A DNA stretch of 45,652 bases from CAUZFZ01 sp963579025 (GCA_963579025.1 CAUZFZ010000077.1:1-45652); one strand, 5' to 3'. Positions 26,589-35,915 are shown, numbered from the stretch's first letter. The notes: generated by a model from the sequence alone, not told the origin. Made by a program: numbers and translations.

Positions 26589-27181
26589 GATGCAATCTCC
26601 TAAGTAGCGAGGAAATTCGACCTATTGGTTCTTTTGTTACACGCTGGGCGTTATCAGTTCGTCGAAACGAATTGCGAACTATCCGGTGACATGGATGTCG
26701 ACGGGTCGTTCGTGCGTTGAAGTTTTTCGCTTCGCGGGGCCGGGGACGTGTTGGTGGATCTTTGCAGGTACAATCAGGTTAAGTGAACTACAGAACACAA
26801 GCCTATCCGCTCATGTGCGGGGTGTCATCTAAATCGGGCAGGCGGATCTCGGGACGGATCGGCGGGTCGTGGGGATTGCCGCGACAGAGCACGCGCGGAT
26901 GTGAGGGCTCCCGCCCGGGACTGGACCTGCAGGGAAGTGACCGCTGACGTTTGCCGGGAGGAACGGCGCAGCCGCGAACGGGATTGCGATGCGACCGGAC
27001 GTTTCGCGGGCTCGGCAGCCGCTGCGGAAGAAAGTCCTCTCAGACATGACGCTGTGCCTGGCCGGGTCCGAGTCGGGCATACCATTCCGGCCGGTGCCGG
27101 CTGCTCATCACGCGCCGCCAGCCGGGCCGATCGATGCTCAGCAACTCACACAACCGGCCGCCCTGCAGGTTCGAAGCTGCG
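26589..27181. other. Gene-free interval of about 590 bases
   Basis: The left 240 bases are moderately AT-rich and may hold the promoter of the interrupted gene. The remainder (about 26830-27180) is very GC-rich, open in several frames on both strands, and reads as Arg/Pro/Ser-rich translations without motifs or ribosome sites. It may be decayed coding DNA, but nothing supports a specific gene. Confidence 0.5.
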
Positions 27182-27814
27182 TTACGCGGTTTGGGCGGTG
27201 GGTCTGTTCCGGGTCCGACGACGTCGCCTGCGAACCACGGCCCCCAGAGCGAACATGCAGCAGCACGCCAATGTCGATGGCTCGGGTACCGGCGCGGGGC
27301 TTCCGCCAGGGTCAGAGGGGACGGCCGCGAACACAAACGTCGTAATCATCTGGTCTGGCGGTTGTTCACCAATGTCCTGCATGTCGTCCGTTCCTGAGGT
27401 TTCGAAGGTGAATGGGTTATCTTCAATCCTGATGATCACCTGAATGTCCACCTCACCGGGAGCTCCCGCGGTCAGCGCGTACAATTCCTCGTCGCTGTCA
27501 TCATTGCTGACGTCGATCCCCAGTGCATTGATCTGTGCGGAGATCTCTTCCAGACCAATCGCAGCGTCCCTGGCAGAGATTCCGGCAGGCGCGGCGTTCA
27601 GCGCGTCGCCAAATGCGTCGAAACTTTCGACCGCAAATCCCGTCGCTGTGTATTGAGTGCCTCCAATGGTGATCCCGGTCACCAGTGCGATGCGGAAGTT
27701 CCCGTTGGCATCGTCGACGAACGTCACGGCAGCCGCTGCCTGCGTTGCGATCGTCAGCACAAGGACAACGCAGACAGAAAAGTGAACGAGGCGTTTTATC
27801 AGTTGTCGGATCAT
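27182..27814 (-). CDS. PEP-CTERM sorting-domain secreted protein
   Basis: The 210-residue product starts with a signal peptide (LVHFSVCVVLVLTIATQAAAA). It ends with VPEPSTLACCCMFALGAVV followed by a run of arginines: the Val-Pro-Glu-Pro motif, a membrane helix and a basic tail that together define PEP-CTERM. Such proteins are processed by an exosortase and released or attached at the cell surface; no exosortase is in this window. The middle part is acidic and beta-rich and belongs to no family I recognise. Unusual points are three consecutive cysteines in the sorting helix and a long basic tail that extends beyond the arginines (RRRTRNRPTAQTA). Confidence 0.88.
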   Translation of the reverse strand: MIRQLIKRLVHFSVCVVLVLTIATQAAAAVTFVDDANGNFRIALVTGITIGGTQYTATGFAVESFDAFGDALNAAPAGISARDAAIGLEEISAQINALGIDVSNDDSDEELYALTAGAPGEVDIQVIIRIEDNPFTFETSGTDDMQDIGEQPPDQMITTFVFAAVPSDPGGSPAPVPEPSTLACCCMFALGAVVRRRRRRTRNRPTAQTA

Positions 27815-28075
27815 GCTATGGACTCGGTCGTGTTTCGCGATTCCCGGCGTCGTGATGGAGACCGGATCGGTTCAATGACCCCGTGGCATTGCCACACAGA
27901 CAGGTCAACCAATACGACGGTATCGAGTCGCAGGACGTCTGAAACGGAATTGCTTCACACCATTCGTCGGACGTGACGAATCGTGCCGGACCGTACGGAC
28001 CTGTCTGTCGTGGGAGATCAGCGACGTGGGTCAGCAGATGCGCAACTGGCACGCGGTGCAGGTACCACGGCCGTA

Positions 28076-28109
28076 TTGAGAGTCAGTCAATCTTGAGAGT
28101 CAGTCCATC
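28076..28109. repeat. 17-base tandem duplication at the lipoprotein stop codon
   Basis: TTGAGAGTCAGTCAATC is followed directly by a second copy with one changed base. The duplication covers the last codons and stop of the lipoprotein gene on the minus strand. Confidence 0.7.
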
Positions 28110-28536
28110 GGACCGAGCTGATTTGCTTCGCGGAAATCGTCTCTGTGCCCAGCGGCTTGCGGACGACACCGACTCCCACGTTTTTGAAACGCCGATTGAC
28201 GTACGGCACATTGCTGACTGCGGGTACGCCACGTTCAGACCGGCCGGTGGTGATTTCCTCGGCGTCGCTCAGAACGAGGACTCCATCGGAGCTGCTGGCG
28301 ACAGTTCCCTGCACTTCGCGCGTATTCTCCCAGGTCGACTCGGCGAGCGTCACGGTGCACTTTGTGCCCGGTTTCAATTCCGCAAGCGTCTCCGGCCCAA
28401 GCACAAGCACGACATCAGACTGGTCGAGCTGCCCTTCGGTGAGGGCCGACTCCGGCAAACCAGCCGGTGGCGACACGAGAGTCTGCTGACATCCGGCCAG
28501 CAGAAAGGCGCAGAAAACGGGGACGATCCGTGTCAT
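28087..28536 (-). CDS. Small lipoprotein of unknown function
   Basis: The start is ATG 28536, because MTRIVPVFCAFLLAGCQQ is a type II signal peptide with the lipobox LAGC; the frame is open further upstream but that part is hydrophilic. The mature protein is about 135 residues and predicted beta-rich (DVVLVLGPETLAELKPG; GTVASSSDGVLVLSDAEE), possibly a small beta-barrel with an SH3-like look. No family recognised. It lies 78 bases downstream of the NHL-gene remnant on the same strand, so it may once have been the last gene of that operon. Confidence 0.75.
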   Translation of the reverse strand: MTRIVPVFCAFLLAGCQQTLVSPPAGLPESALTEGQLDQSDVVLVLGPETLAELKPGTKCTVTLAESTWENTREVQGTVASSSDGVLVLSDAEEITTGRSERGVPAVSNVPYVNRRFKNVGVGVVRKPLGTETISAKQISSVRWTDSQD

Positions 28537-28614
28537 CGATTCTGGCTCCTGAATGTCGGATTCCCTCCCGACACCGGACGATAGGCGAATCGACGAATTT
28601 GAGGCCACACCGAT

Positions 28615-28725
28615 TCAGCGGGAGTCCGGCAGGCTGAGCTTCTGAAACCGCTCGCCACCGACTTCCGCGACGAAGAGATTTCCTCCGGCGTCGACGGCGA
28701 GCATGTGCGGCAGGTTGCACTCGCC
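28615..28725 (-). pseudogene. C-terminal remnant of an NHL / beta-propeller gene
   Basis: The minus strand encodes PGECNLPHMLAVDAGGNLF, continuing VAEVGGERFQKLSLPDSR and a stop at 28615-28617. PHMLAVDAGGNLFVAE followed by RFQK is the typical last blade of a six-bladed NHL propeller. The reading frame loses protein character at 28726, where a palindromic repeat and the reverse-transcriptase fragment begin, and the missing 5' part is not found in the window. So this is the tail of a gene cut by an insertion with deletion. Confidence 0.75.
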
Positions 28726-28766
28726 GGGTGGCCCAGACAATCCCGCACGGTTGTCTGGGCCCACCC
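28726..28766. repeat. Palindromic repeat, left flank of the reverse-transcriptase fragment
   Basis: GGGTGGCCCAGACAA (28726-28740) and TTGTCTGGGCCCACCC (28751-28766) are inverted repeats with one extra G in the second arm and a ten-base loop (tcccgcacgg). The right arm recurs as TTGTCTGAGCCACCC at 28992-29006 on the other side of the fragment. Confidence 0.8.
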
Positions 28767-28998
28767 CGTGTTGTCTGTGATGGCGGGGTCTATGCGAGCG
28801 TGACGCAGGGCATCAGTCTGGGGTGTCCGTTGTCACCATTGATCGGGGCGATCTTTCGCAGTCGGCCGGATGAGGCGATGGAGGCGACCGGGTTGTTTTA
28901 TGCCCGATTCATAGATGACTGGGTGGTGCTGGCTCCCACGCGGTGGAAGCTGCGGCGGGCCGTGCGGGTGATCAATCAGATCCTCAATGAGTTGTCTG
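28767..28998 (+). pseudogene. Reverse transcriptase fragment (group II intron-like)
   Basis: The plus strand encodes VTQGISLGCPLSPLIGAIF, then MEATGLFYARFIDDWVVLAP, then TRWKLRRAVRVINQILNEL. These match reverse-transcriptase motif 4 (QG..LSPL) and the catalytic motif 5 (FIDD in place of YxDD). Only about 75 residues remain of a domain of 300 or more, with no start codon in context and no thumb or maturase part, so it is a dead fragment. The sequence resembles a group of bacterial RTs with YARFMDDWVVLAP, known to me from other genomes. Confidence 0.82.
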
Positions 28999-29032
28999 AG
29001 CCACCCGTCACCCTGCGACAAGGTCGGGTGGC
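28992..29032. repeat. Palindromic repeat, right flank of the reverse-transcriptase fragment
   Basis: TTGTCTGAGCCACCC (28992-29006) is a direct copy of the left flank arm at 28751-28766 with one change and one missing base. GCCACCCG (29000-29007) and CGGGTGGC (29025-29032) form a hairpin around TCACCCTGCGACAAGGT. The repeat ends eight bases before the stop codon of the TPR gene. Confidence 0.75.
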
Positions 29033-29039
29033 GATCCGG

Positions 29040-32000
29040 TTAAGGCGCCTTTCCATACCGCTCAAGCGCGGAAGCGACGTAGGCATCGCGTCGCACGGAA
29101 AGCCGAGTGAGTCGTCTGGCCATCGCCAGATCCTGTAGAGCCGGTTTGATCTGCACCTGATTACGCGCCAGCGTCAATTGCAGTACACCACTGTGATACC
29201 GCAGGACGCCGTCAGCGGGGTGCTGTAGCACCGACTTGCGGACAATACTCAACGCGTCGGCTGCTCGATCGTTCGCGACGAGGACTTCGGCGATGGTGTC
29301 GACAAAGTTCGGATCAACGTCGCCGACATCCGACAGGGCGACGATCCGCTCGACGATCGGCAGTGCCACATCCGGGCGACCAAGGTCCACGGCCAACAGC
29401 CAGGCCAGGTTGTTGAGGACTGGCAGCGAGTCGGGTGACTGGCTCGCCAGTTGTTCGAGCAAACTCCCGGCCCGCTCGATCAGCGCGCGATCGTTGCCGG
29501 CCTGCCCCTGTTGATACACGGCCATCGCGTACTGAAAGGGATTGGCCGAAGCGACGTCGACCCTGTTAAGCCATGCGGTGCCTGCGTCGACTTCTCCGGC
29601 TGTCAGAAACGCCAGCGCAAGTGACAGCGGCGTCTCGGGATGATCGGGTGTTTCCGCGAGCTGCCGGGCCAGTGTTTCTGCCTGATCCAGACGATCGTGC
29701 CGGACCAGTAATCCGAGCAGCTTTGATCGTAGTCCCGAGTGCTGTGGATGCTGCTGCAGAGCGGTGCTCACCAGACGGATGGCCTGGTCGCCCCCGGATT
29801 CACGGTCGTAGTGCTCGGCCAGCCGCAGCCACAGCGAGATGTGCTGCGGCTCGCGCTGCAGGAATTCGGTCAGTACGTCAGCCGCACGATCATGTTGCTC
29901 CAGACGCCGCAGTGTCTCGAAGCGCAAGACCACGGGGGCGAACTGGCTGGAAAGTGGTCCGGGCAGTCGGTCGAGGTGCTCCAGCGCCTGCTCAGGCTGG
30001 TCACGAAACAGCTCCAGGCGGACACCGAACAGCCGGGCATCCGGACGATCGGCACGCTGCAGTGACGCATTCAACTGCTCGACCGCCTCGTCGATGCGGT
30101 AGGAAACCGCCAGCAGTCGCGCAAACCAGTACTGCGCCCGTCCCGAGATCGGATCGATTCGGGCCAGAGCCTGGGCATGCTTCCACGCGTTTGGTACGTC
30201 ATCGCGATTGGCGAAGTAGACGATGGCAGCAATGTGCGGGCCGGGCTGATCCGGGTGCTTCCCGACCAGCTCACTGATGCGGCGCTGCATATCCGCCGCG
30301 TCGGAGTCCGCGATATCACTCAGTGCGGCCAGCATCCCACCTTCGAGACGGTCCAGAACGTTCTCTCCGGCCTCACGGTCGCCACCTGTCGTCAGCAGGT
30401 ACTGCATCTGAGCGAGCACACCCGGTCCGCCATCAGCCTGCGAGGCCCGGACGGCAACGTTCAGCAGTCGCCAGTCCCTGACCGACTGCGAGGAGTCCAC
30501 CTGCAGCAGTTCCACCGCTTCCAGTGCGAGCTTGGAATCGGATTTGTTGCGTCGCATGCGAATGGCAAAGCTGGTGATCTGCTGACGCAGTCGGTCCGCA
30601 TATTCGGCGACCTCGGGAGTGCCGGCCATCCCTTTGATCAATGCGTCCAGCTCCTGCTGCTGGTCTGACGTGTGCAGCAGCAATGCTGCCATGACCCACG
30701 CATGCAGAAGTCCGGGGCGAAGCTGCGTCATGTCGCTGTACTGTGTGACGGCATCGCCGGTTCTTCCCGTCGCCTGATACCACCGCGCCAGCAGCATTCG
30801 AACCCGTAGGTCTTCGGGACGACGAATCAGGTGATCCACCATGCGGGACTCGATTTCGTTCCGCCTGCCCGCAGCTGCGGCGATCGCGACATCGGCAATT
30901 ACGAACGCCGTCGCATCCGGGTCATCCACACGTGCCGCATTCAGCCGAGCCTGAGCCTCGACGAGGTCGCCCTTCCGCAATTCGTACACGATGCGGATCA
31001 GGTGGCCGCTGGCATAAACGTCTGATCCGACCAGCGTCTGCAACAGTTCGTCGGCTGCTGCGAACTGGTTCAATTCCAGCAGGGCCGTCAGTCGAGTCAG
31101 ACGCCGCTGCTCGGGCGGGCCAAGTAGCGCACGCAGCAACTCGGCCTGGCGGAGATCGATCTCTTTTCCATCAAGGCTGGCGAGTGCGTCCGCGACCGGC
31201 TTCCAGTCCTTCGTCCGGATGTCACACTGGCACCGCAGGGCAAGGATCAGATGCGGATCGATCCGGTCGTCCTTCGCCGCCGCATCCAGGTGTTCTCGGG
31301 CCAGTTCCGTGTCGCCATCGTGAGCGGCCAGCAGCGCACTGAGGAGAAGTGCCGTGGACATCGTGGATTCGTGGGCATGAAGCTGCTGGAGTCCGTCTCT
31401 GGCGGCATCCTCCGTGTCCGTGCCCAGGACCCGCGAAAGAGCCGTTGCGTGGTACGCGATCAGTCCGTCCTGTTGTTCCGCAGTCGGGGCCCACGACTGC
31501 GCACCGTCTCGTTCAGCGATCAACGCGGGCAGAATAAGGACGGCGAAATCAGGAGACTCCACGACCGCGGCCGAGTGGTAGAGCAGCAGCGCGAACGCCG
31601 ATGACAGGTACCGCGGATAGTGTTTCGAACCGATCAGCCACCGCCCCGTCTCGACGAATTCTGCGTGAAGATTGCGCACGGCAACCGGATCGTTGTCCTG
31701 CCTGGATACGTTTACGGCGACGATCCTCTCCGCCAGATTCACCAGAGGCAGCAGGTTTTCGTTCTCCGGTCGAATGCCCAGGAGTCTGCGAATCAGCCTG
31801 ATGACCGCTGTTGAACGGGGGGCGAGTTCGCCATCCGGTGACTTGTCCAGATACCGGGTACTGATGGACGGGAACATCGCAATGACGGACGTGCCGACCT
31901 TCGCCAGGTCCGAGTCGCGCGTCTCGATCAGTCGCTGCGCGAACAGCTCACATTGTGCCTGCAGCGATTCCTCGTCGTTGGTCAACTCCAGCAGCCGCAG

Positions 32001-32549
32001 CCGGCGAGCGATGAACGCGATCGACTGGTCTGTGACAGCCTGCTCCAGGCGGTTAATCAGTCTGCCGGCTGACTCCAGATGTCCCTGATCCAGTTCATCG
32101 TCAATGACATACATCAATGCAATCGGATCGGCGCTTTCCAGGTCGGCCAATCTGCGGGCCGTCGTCGTAGCGGCATCACGCCGTCCCAGCCGATGCCAGC
32201 CGTAGAACAGTCGCGTCTGCAGTTCGAGGTCATCAGGTTGCAGTTTCGCTGCATGCGCGATCTGCTCGACCGCCGCAGGGACATCTCCGACAACGTGCTC
32301 GTCGGAGAGCCTGTTGAGGATGTTGGCGATCTGAATCCGAGCCTCGACATTGTCGGGGTCCAGCCGGATCGCATTCCGGATCAGGATCTGTGCCGTGCCG
32401 AGGTCGTCGTTCTTCACGGCCCGGGCGGCCCGCACGATCAGGGCTTCGGGGCTCGACCACTGTCTGTACCGGTAAGTGAGACAGGTTCCCGCGCCTGCCA
32501 CACAAAGCACGCACAGAGTTGCGATCACCACGAGTCGACGATTTCTCAA
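29040..32549 (-). CDS. Large membrane-anchored TPR protein
   Basis: The start is probably TTG 32549, with AGGGGG at good spacing and no better ATG or GTG nearby. The 1169-residue protein has an N-terminal membrane segment (LVVIATLCVLCVAGAGTCL), then TPR-like helical repeats over the whole length (for example NVEARIQIANILNRLSD and AWLLAVDLGRPDVALPIVE). It should be an extracytoplasmic scaffold anchored by its N-terminus. It is the last gene of the probable DUF1592 - DUF1552 - unknown - TPR run on this strand, 258 bases after the unknown gene. The stop codon lies next to the palindromic repeat that frames the reverse-transcriptase fragment. Confidence 0.85.
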   Translation of the reverse strand: MRNRRLVVIATLCVLCVAGAGTCLTYRYRQWSSPEALIVRAARAVKNDDLGTAQILIRNAIRLDPDNVEARIQIANILNRLSDEHVVGDVPAAVEQIAHAAKLQPDDLELQTRLFYGWHRLGRRDAATTTARRLADLESADPIALMYVIDDELDQGHLESAGRLINRLEQAVTDQSIAFIARRLRLLELTNDEESLQAQCELFAQRLIETRDSDLAKVGTSVIAMFPSISTRYLDKSPDGELAPRSTAVIRLIRRLLGIRPENENLLPLVNLAERIVAVNVSRQDNDPVAVRNLHAEFVETGRWLIGSKHYPRYLSSAFALLLYHSAAVVESPDFAVLILPALIAERDGAQSWAPTAEQQDGLIAYHATALSRVLGTDTEDAARDGLQQLHAHESTMSTALLLSALLAAHDGDTELAREHLDAAAKDDRIDPHLILALRCQCDIRTKDWKPVADALASLDGKEIDLRQAELLRALLGPPEQRRLTRLTALLELNQFAAADELLQTLVGSDVYASGHLIRIVYELRKGDLVEAQARLNAARVDDPDATAFVIADVAIAAAAGRRNEIESRMVDHLIRRPEDLRVRMLLARWYQATGRTGDAVTQYSDMTQLRPGLLHAWVMAALLLHTSDQQQELDALIKGMAGTPEVAEYADRLRQQITSFAIRMRRNKSDSKLALEAVELLQVDSSQSVRDWRLLNVAVRASQADGGPGVLAQMQYLLTTGGDREAGENVLDRLEGGMLAALSDIADSDAADMQRRISELVGKHPDQPGPHIAAIVYFANRDDVPNAWKHAQALARIDPISGRAQYWFARLLAVSYRIDEAVEQLNASLQRADRPDARLFGVRLELFRDQPEQALEHLDRLPGPLSSQFAPVVLRFETLRRLEQHDRAADVLTEFLQREPQHISLWLRLAEHYDRESGGDQAIRLVSTALQQHPQHSGLRSKLLGLLVRHDRLDQAETLARQLAETPDHPETPLSLALAFLTAGEVDAGTAWLNRVDVASANPFQYAMAVYQQGQAGNDRALIERAGSLLEQLASQSPDSLPVLNNLAWLLAVDLGRPDVALPIVERIVALSDVGDVDPNFVDTIAEVLVANDRAADALSIVRKSVLQHPADGVLRYHSGVLQLTLARNQVQIKPALQDLAMARRLTRLSVRRDAYVASALERYGKAP

Positions 32550-32807
32550 AACTGGCCCCCTGAATTGAAATCACTGACTCCTTTGGTCGAGTGCCATTCG
32601 AGTGTAGAAACGTGGCGGCAACCGAAGCACGAGCCGAAACCGGACAATCAGGCAGTTCAGCAAGGCCGGTAGGGAAATGACATGCTTGGCAGGAGTGTCG
32701 CCTGGCGGGACACGGCATGTACCACGCCGAGTGAGCACAACGAATCGTTGAATTACCTTGACTCGATCGTCACTGATGTCGAAGCGATTTGTGAGCAGAT
32801 ATCCGCG

Positions 32808-34466
32808 CTACGGCGACAGGTCAGTCAGCAGCTTTGACATCCGGGCCACTGCCCGCTTGCGGACCGCGACGGAAGGGGCATACCAGCAGCCGGATTCGTT
32901 TCGCGATGCTCTAAGAAACCGGTACTGCTGATCGTCGGTCAGTTTGACACTGTCCGACAATTCGAGCAGCCTCGCTTCGGCCATGACAAAGCCGAAGTCG
33001 GCCGGGCTGCGGTCCAGCAACCTGGCACAGTCAATCAGGGCTTCATCACAACGCAGCCTGACCGGGAGCGAGTTTTCTACCGTTCGCAGCAGCGTCAGGC
33101 TGTTCCGATCCGATGATACGTCCCGCCGCTTCAACATCGCGGCAAGCAGATCGCCTGCCCGGGCGATACCGAAACGGTTGCCGATCGTTTCCGCGAAGTA
33201 CATCAGATAGCCGCCGCTGACTTCGTGTACCGTCAGCATTGTGAGGACGGGAACGTCCACGGGATCGCCACGGCACAACAACACGTTGGCGTGAGCGTGC
33301 GCCTGTCGCCACGACTCTTTCGCCGCATCGGGATCCAGTTTGAGCCAGTCGCTCAGAGCGGCACGCGTCTGCGTGAGCAAGTCCTTGTCCTGAAGTACGA
33401 AGGTGGCAATCGGTAATCGTCGCTCCGGCGCCTCGCGCAACCAGTCTTTCCGAGCAAGGACCTCCTTTGTGATAAGTGTCGTCCTCTGCTTCCAGTACGC
33501 GAGGTCCTGCCGCAGACAATCACGGTTTCCGGCCAGCCGTTCGAAACGGAAAATCGCCGCGCTTGCCGGGTACCAGGGGTTCACGTCAACCCCCATGGCG
33601 TAAGTGACATCGTCGAGGCCTTCGGGCCATTGAAATCCGAATGCCTGATCCGAAACCCTGATGGTGACACCATGTTCGTCCGCGTCGGCTCCGTAATAGT
33701 GAGTCCGACCGGCCAGTGGTGGTTTGATTCGGGGTTGTTCCGGTCCACTGTGGCGGACGTCCCGGGCGATCGACTGGACATTCTGGTAACCAGGATCAGG
33801 GGGCTGGTAATAGGACCCCGACTCGCTGAAGCCGACTGCTGCGATTGTGTGGTCATAAGGATTCAGCGCAGGCGCAATCGTCTGACCCAGGAACAGCACG
33901 CCCTCGTGTCGAAACAGAATCTCGCAAAGATAGAATCGCTTCGGCCGCTTTTCAGACTTCGCCTGTTGCTGGCTGTCAGGCTTGCGTTGAGTCCGGAACT
34001 GGGCGACGTGCTCTGTCGCGGGCTTGACTGAGTCGTCCCGCCACGTCAGTCGGTAATGAGAATCCTGTTGCAGCATCGTACGAGCGAACAGGCGGACTGA
34101 ATCATTGTCCGATTTGCGTTGGGCTTGAAGGCGCTCTTCGCTGTCATCTGGTACGCCGTCGAGCGTTATTTGAAACGCATTGCAGGTTGCTCCGGCAGGC
34201 CACGCCAGGCTGTCTTCGTTGCCGAACAACATAGGCAGTTGATGAGGTCCATCCGAGTCCACACGTTCCAGTCGAAAGTCATGAATGCGGGGTATTCGAA
34301 CTGCCCGCGAAGCCCGAGCGCGTAAAACGAAGTCTCCGTTCTCCGTTCGGCGAACGGACCAGTTGAGCTTCACGGGGCTGGGCTGATCGCTGCGGAGAAC
34401 GCCCGTCAGGCATACCGACAGCATCAGGGCTTTCAGCACGAGTGTGGGATGATTCGCCCTTTTCAC
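32808..34466 (-). CDS. Secreted protein of unknown function, 552 residues
   Basis: Translation probably starts at GTG 34466, with GGAAGGA six bases upstream. A signal peptide (LVLKALMLSVCLTGVLRS) is followed by a beta-rich N-terminal half (WSVRRTENGDFVLRARASR) and a helical C-terminal half with WYPASAAIFRFERLAGNRD and HEVSGGYLMYFAETIGNRFG. No catalytic motif or family is recognised. It begins 48 bases after the stop of the DUF1552 gene and precedes the TPR gene, so it likely belongs to the same operon and acts in the envelope. Confidence 0.78.
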   Translation of the reverse strand: MKRANHPTLVLKALMLSVCLTGVLRSDQPSPVKLNWSVRRTENGDFVLRARASRAVRIPRIHDFRLERVDSDGPHQLPMLFGNEDSLAWPAGATCNAFQITLDGVPDDSEERLQAQRKSDNDSVRLFARTMLQQDSHYRLTWRDDSVKPATEHVAQFRTQRKPDSQQQAKSEKRPKRFYLCEILFRHEGVLFLGQTIAPALNPYDHTIAAVGFSESGSYYQPPDPGYQNVQSIARDVRHSGPEQPRIKPPLAGRTHYYGADADEHGVTIRVSDQAFGFQWPEGLDDVTYAMGVDVNPWYPASAAIFRFERLAGNRDCLRQDLAYWKQRTTLITKEVLARKDWLREAPERRLPIATFVLQDKDLLTQTRAALSDWLKLDPDAAKESWRQAHAHANVLLCRGDPVDVPVLTMLTVHEVSGGYLMYFAETIGNRFGIARAGDLLAAMLKRRDVSSDRNSLTLLRTVENSLPVRLRCDEALIDCARLLDRSPADFGFVMAEARLLELSDSVKLTDDQQYRFLRASRNESGCWYAPSVAVRKRAVARMSKLLTDLSP

Positions 34467-34514
34467 GCTGGGTCCTTCCGACCGGAATTGTCACGCGTCA
34501 AATGCTCCGTCCCG

Positions 34515-35915
34515 TTACGTAATCAATCCTGAAATTGGACCGGACTGAGGCACGCCGTTCTTCTGCAGCGTCAGATCGAAGTTGCCATAATGCTCAACCG
34601 GATTGCCATACGCATTGAGCAGCGTGGTGTACCAGTTGCCGATTGTCTGATGCCCATTCTGTCCATACGCAGGAAACTGGATGTAGCGTCCCGGCAACTT
34701 GAGCCGACCGCCGCAGCCACCAATGACCAGAAACGGCCACTCGTTCAGATTGCCGTGATGTTCGTTGCCCGAGTCGCTCATGTAGATGATTGCCGTGTTG
34801 TCCAGCAGCGAGCCGTCGCCCTCAGGAACAGCCTTCAATTGACGTGCCAGGTCCGCGACCAGCTTCATGTGATGAACTCGGATAATGTCCCGAGACTCTT
34901 CAGGTGACTTGCCGTTACAGGTTTCGCGATGGCCGATGCCGTGAACGTTTCGTTCGGCGAGCCCCAGGTCATCATACGTCGTGCTGATGTTGTCCAGCCT
35001 CAACGTGACGACGTTTGTGATCCCGGAAATCAGCGCGGCCGCTGTCAAGTCGAGGTGAGCCTGCTGCCGCATCGTCGGGCGTTTTGAACTGAAACGATCG
35101 GAAAACTCCGGCGCACATTCCTGAATTCGATCGGTCATCGAGGCCAGTCGCTGTCGACGGACCTGGAGTTCTTCAAACGCGTTGAGATAGTGACCCATCT
35201 TTTCGCGTTCGGTCGTCGGAAGAGTACGGTTCAGATTGCGGATGTCCCGTACCATGAAATCAAGCAGATTGGATTTCAGCTCGTATCGCGTCTGAGCCGT
35301 CTTGTCGCTGGCAAATGCACTTCCAAAAAGTTGCAGGTAGGCAATGTCGGGGCTCGCCTGGAACGGCAGTTCGCGCCCCGGTCCGACCGCAGTGATGCCA
35401 GGGTACAATGTGCCTTCCGTTTCTTTGCCCATGACCTTGCCGCGTAGCGCCAGTCCCACGTGGTTGAAGGGTGAAGGAAATAGTCGGGCGAGTTCGGCGT
35501 CCGCGGTCGCTCGCAAAATTACACCCGAGTTGTGTTCGCCGCCGGTCTTGTAAACACCCATGGCACCGAACCAGCTCGAATGGCCTGGTCGGCACATCTT
35601 GCCTGAAAGCCCCTGAACAATCGCAAGCTGGTCTTTGAACGGTTCCAGCGGTGCAAGCGTTGTTGGAAGTGTTTGGCCCGCGAGTGATTCATCGATCGTC
35701 CGAGACGTGTCCTTAAGCGACTCCTCCAACGTCTCTGGCGCAAGTCGTTCCGGGATAATACCGCTCGACTTCATGACAAAAACGAATCGCTGCGGCATCT
35801 TCGACCGATCCACTCCCGCCGCCTCAAGCGCGAACCGCTGAAGCATGGGTTGAAGTAGCACGCCGCCTGTGCCCAATGACATGCCTTTGAGGAATTGTCG
35901 TCGTGTGTCAGCCAT
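34515..35915 (-). CDS. DUF1552 protein with a Tat-type signal
   Basis: The start is ATG 35915 (MADTRRQFLKGMSLGTGGVLL), a twin-arginine-like signal; AAGGCGAT precedes it. The 466-residue product matches DUF1552, with QRFVFVMKSSGIIPERL near the N-terminus and IIYMSDSGNEHHGNLNEWPFLVIGG, which resembles the alkaline-phosphatase-like core also seen in DUF1501. In planctomycetes DUF1552 genes are typically next to DUF1592 genes, as here, with 55 bases between them. The proteins are exported; their biochemical role is not established. It is followed after 48 bases by the unknown secreted gene. Confidence 0.92.
   Translation of the reverse strand: MADTRRQFLKGMSLGTGGVLLQPMLQRFALEAAGVDRSKMPQRFVFVMKSSGIIPERLAPETLEESLKDTSRTIDESLAGQTLPTTLAPLEPFKDQLAIVQGLSGKMCRPGHSSWFGAMGVYKTGGEHNSGVILRATADAELARLFPSPFNHVGLALRGKVMGKETEGTLYPGITAVGPGRELPFQASPDIAYLQLFGSAFASDKTAQTRYELKSNLLDFMVRDIRNLNRTLPTTEREKMGHYLNAFEELQVRRQRLASMTDRIQECAPEFSDRFSSKRPTMRQQAHLDLTAAALISGITNVVTLRLDNISTTYDDLGLAERNVHGIGHRETCNGKSPEESRDIIRVHHMKLVADLARQLKAVPEGDGSLLDNTAIIYMSDSGNEHHGNLNEWPFLVIGGCGGRLKLPGRYIQFPAYGQNGHQTIGNWYTTLLNAYGNPVEHYGNFDLTLQKNGVPQSGPISGLIT

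Noticed and set aside
26829..27085. Overlapping minus-strand frames in the GC-rich gap
   Set aside because: Two frames are open at once, no ribosome site is present and the translations have no motif, so nothing favours a gene.
28043..28060. TGGCAC-like sequence near 28046 as a sigma-54 promoter
   Set aside because: The downstream TTGC element is absent at the required distance, unlike the site at 45576.
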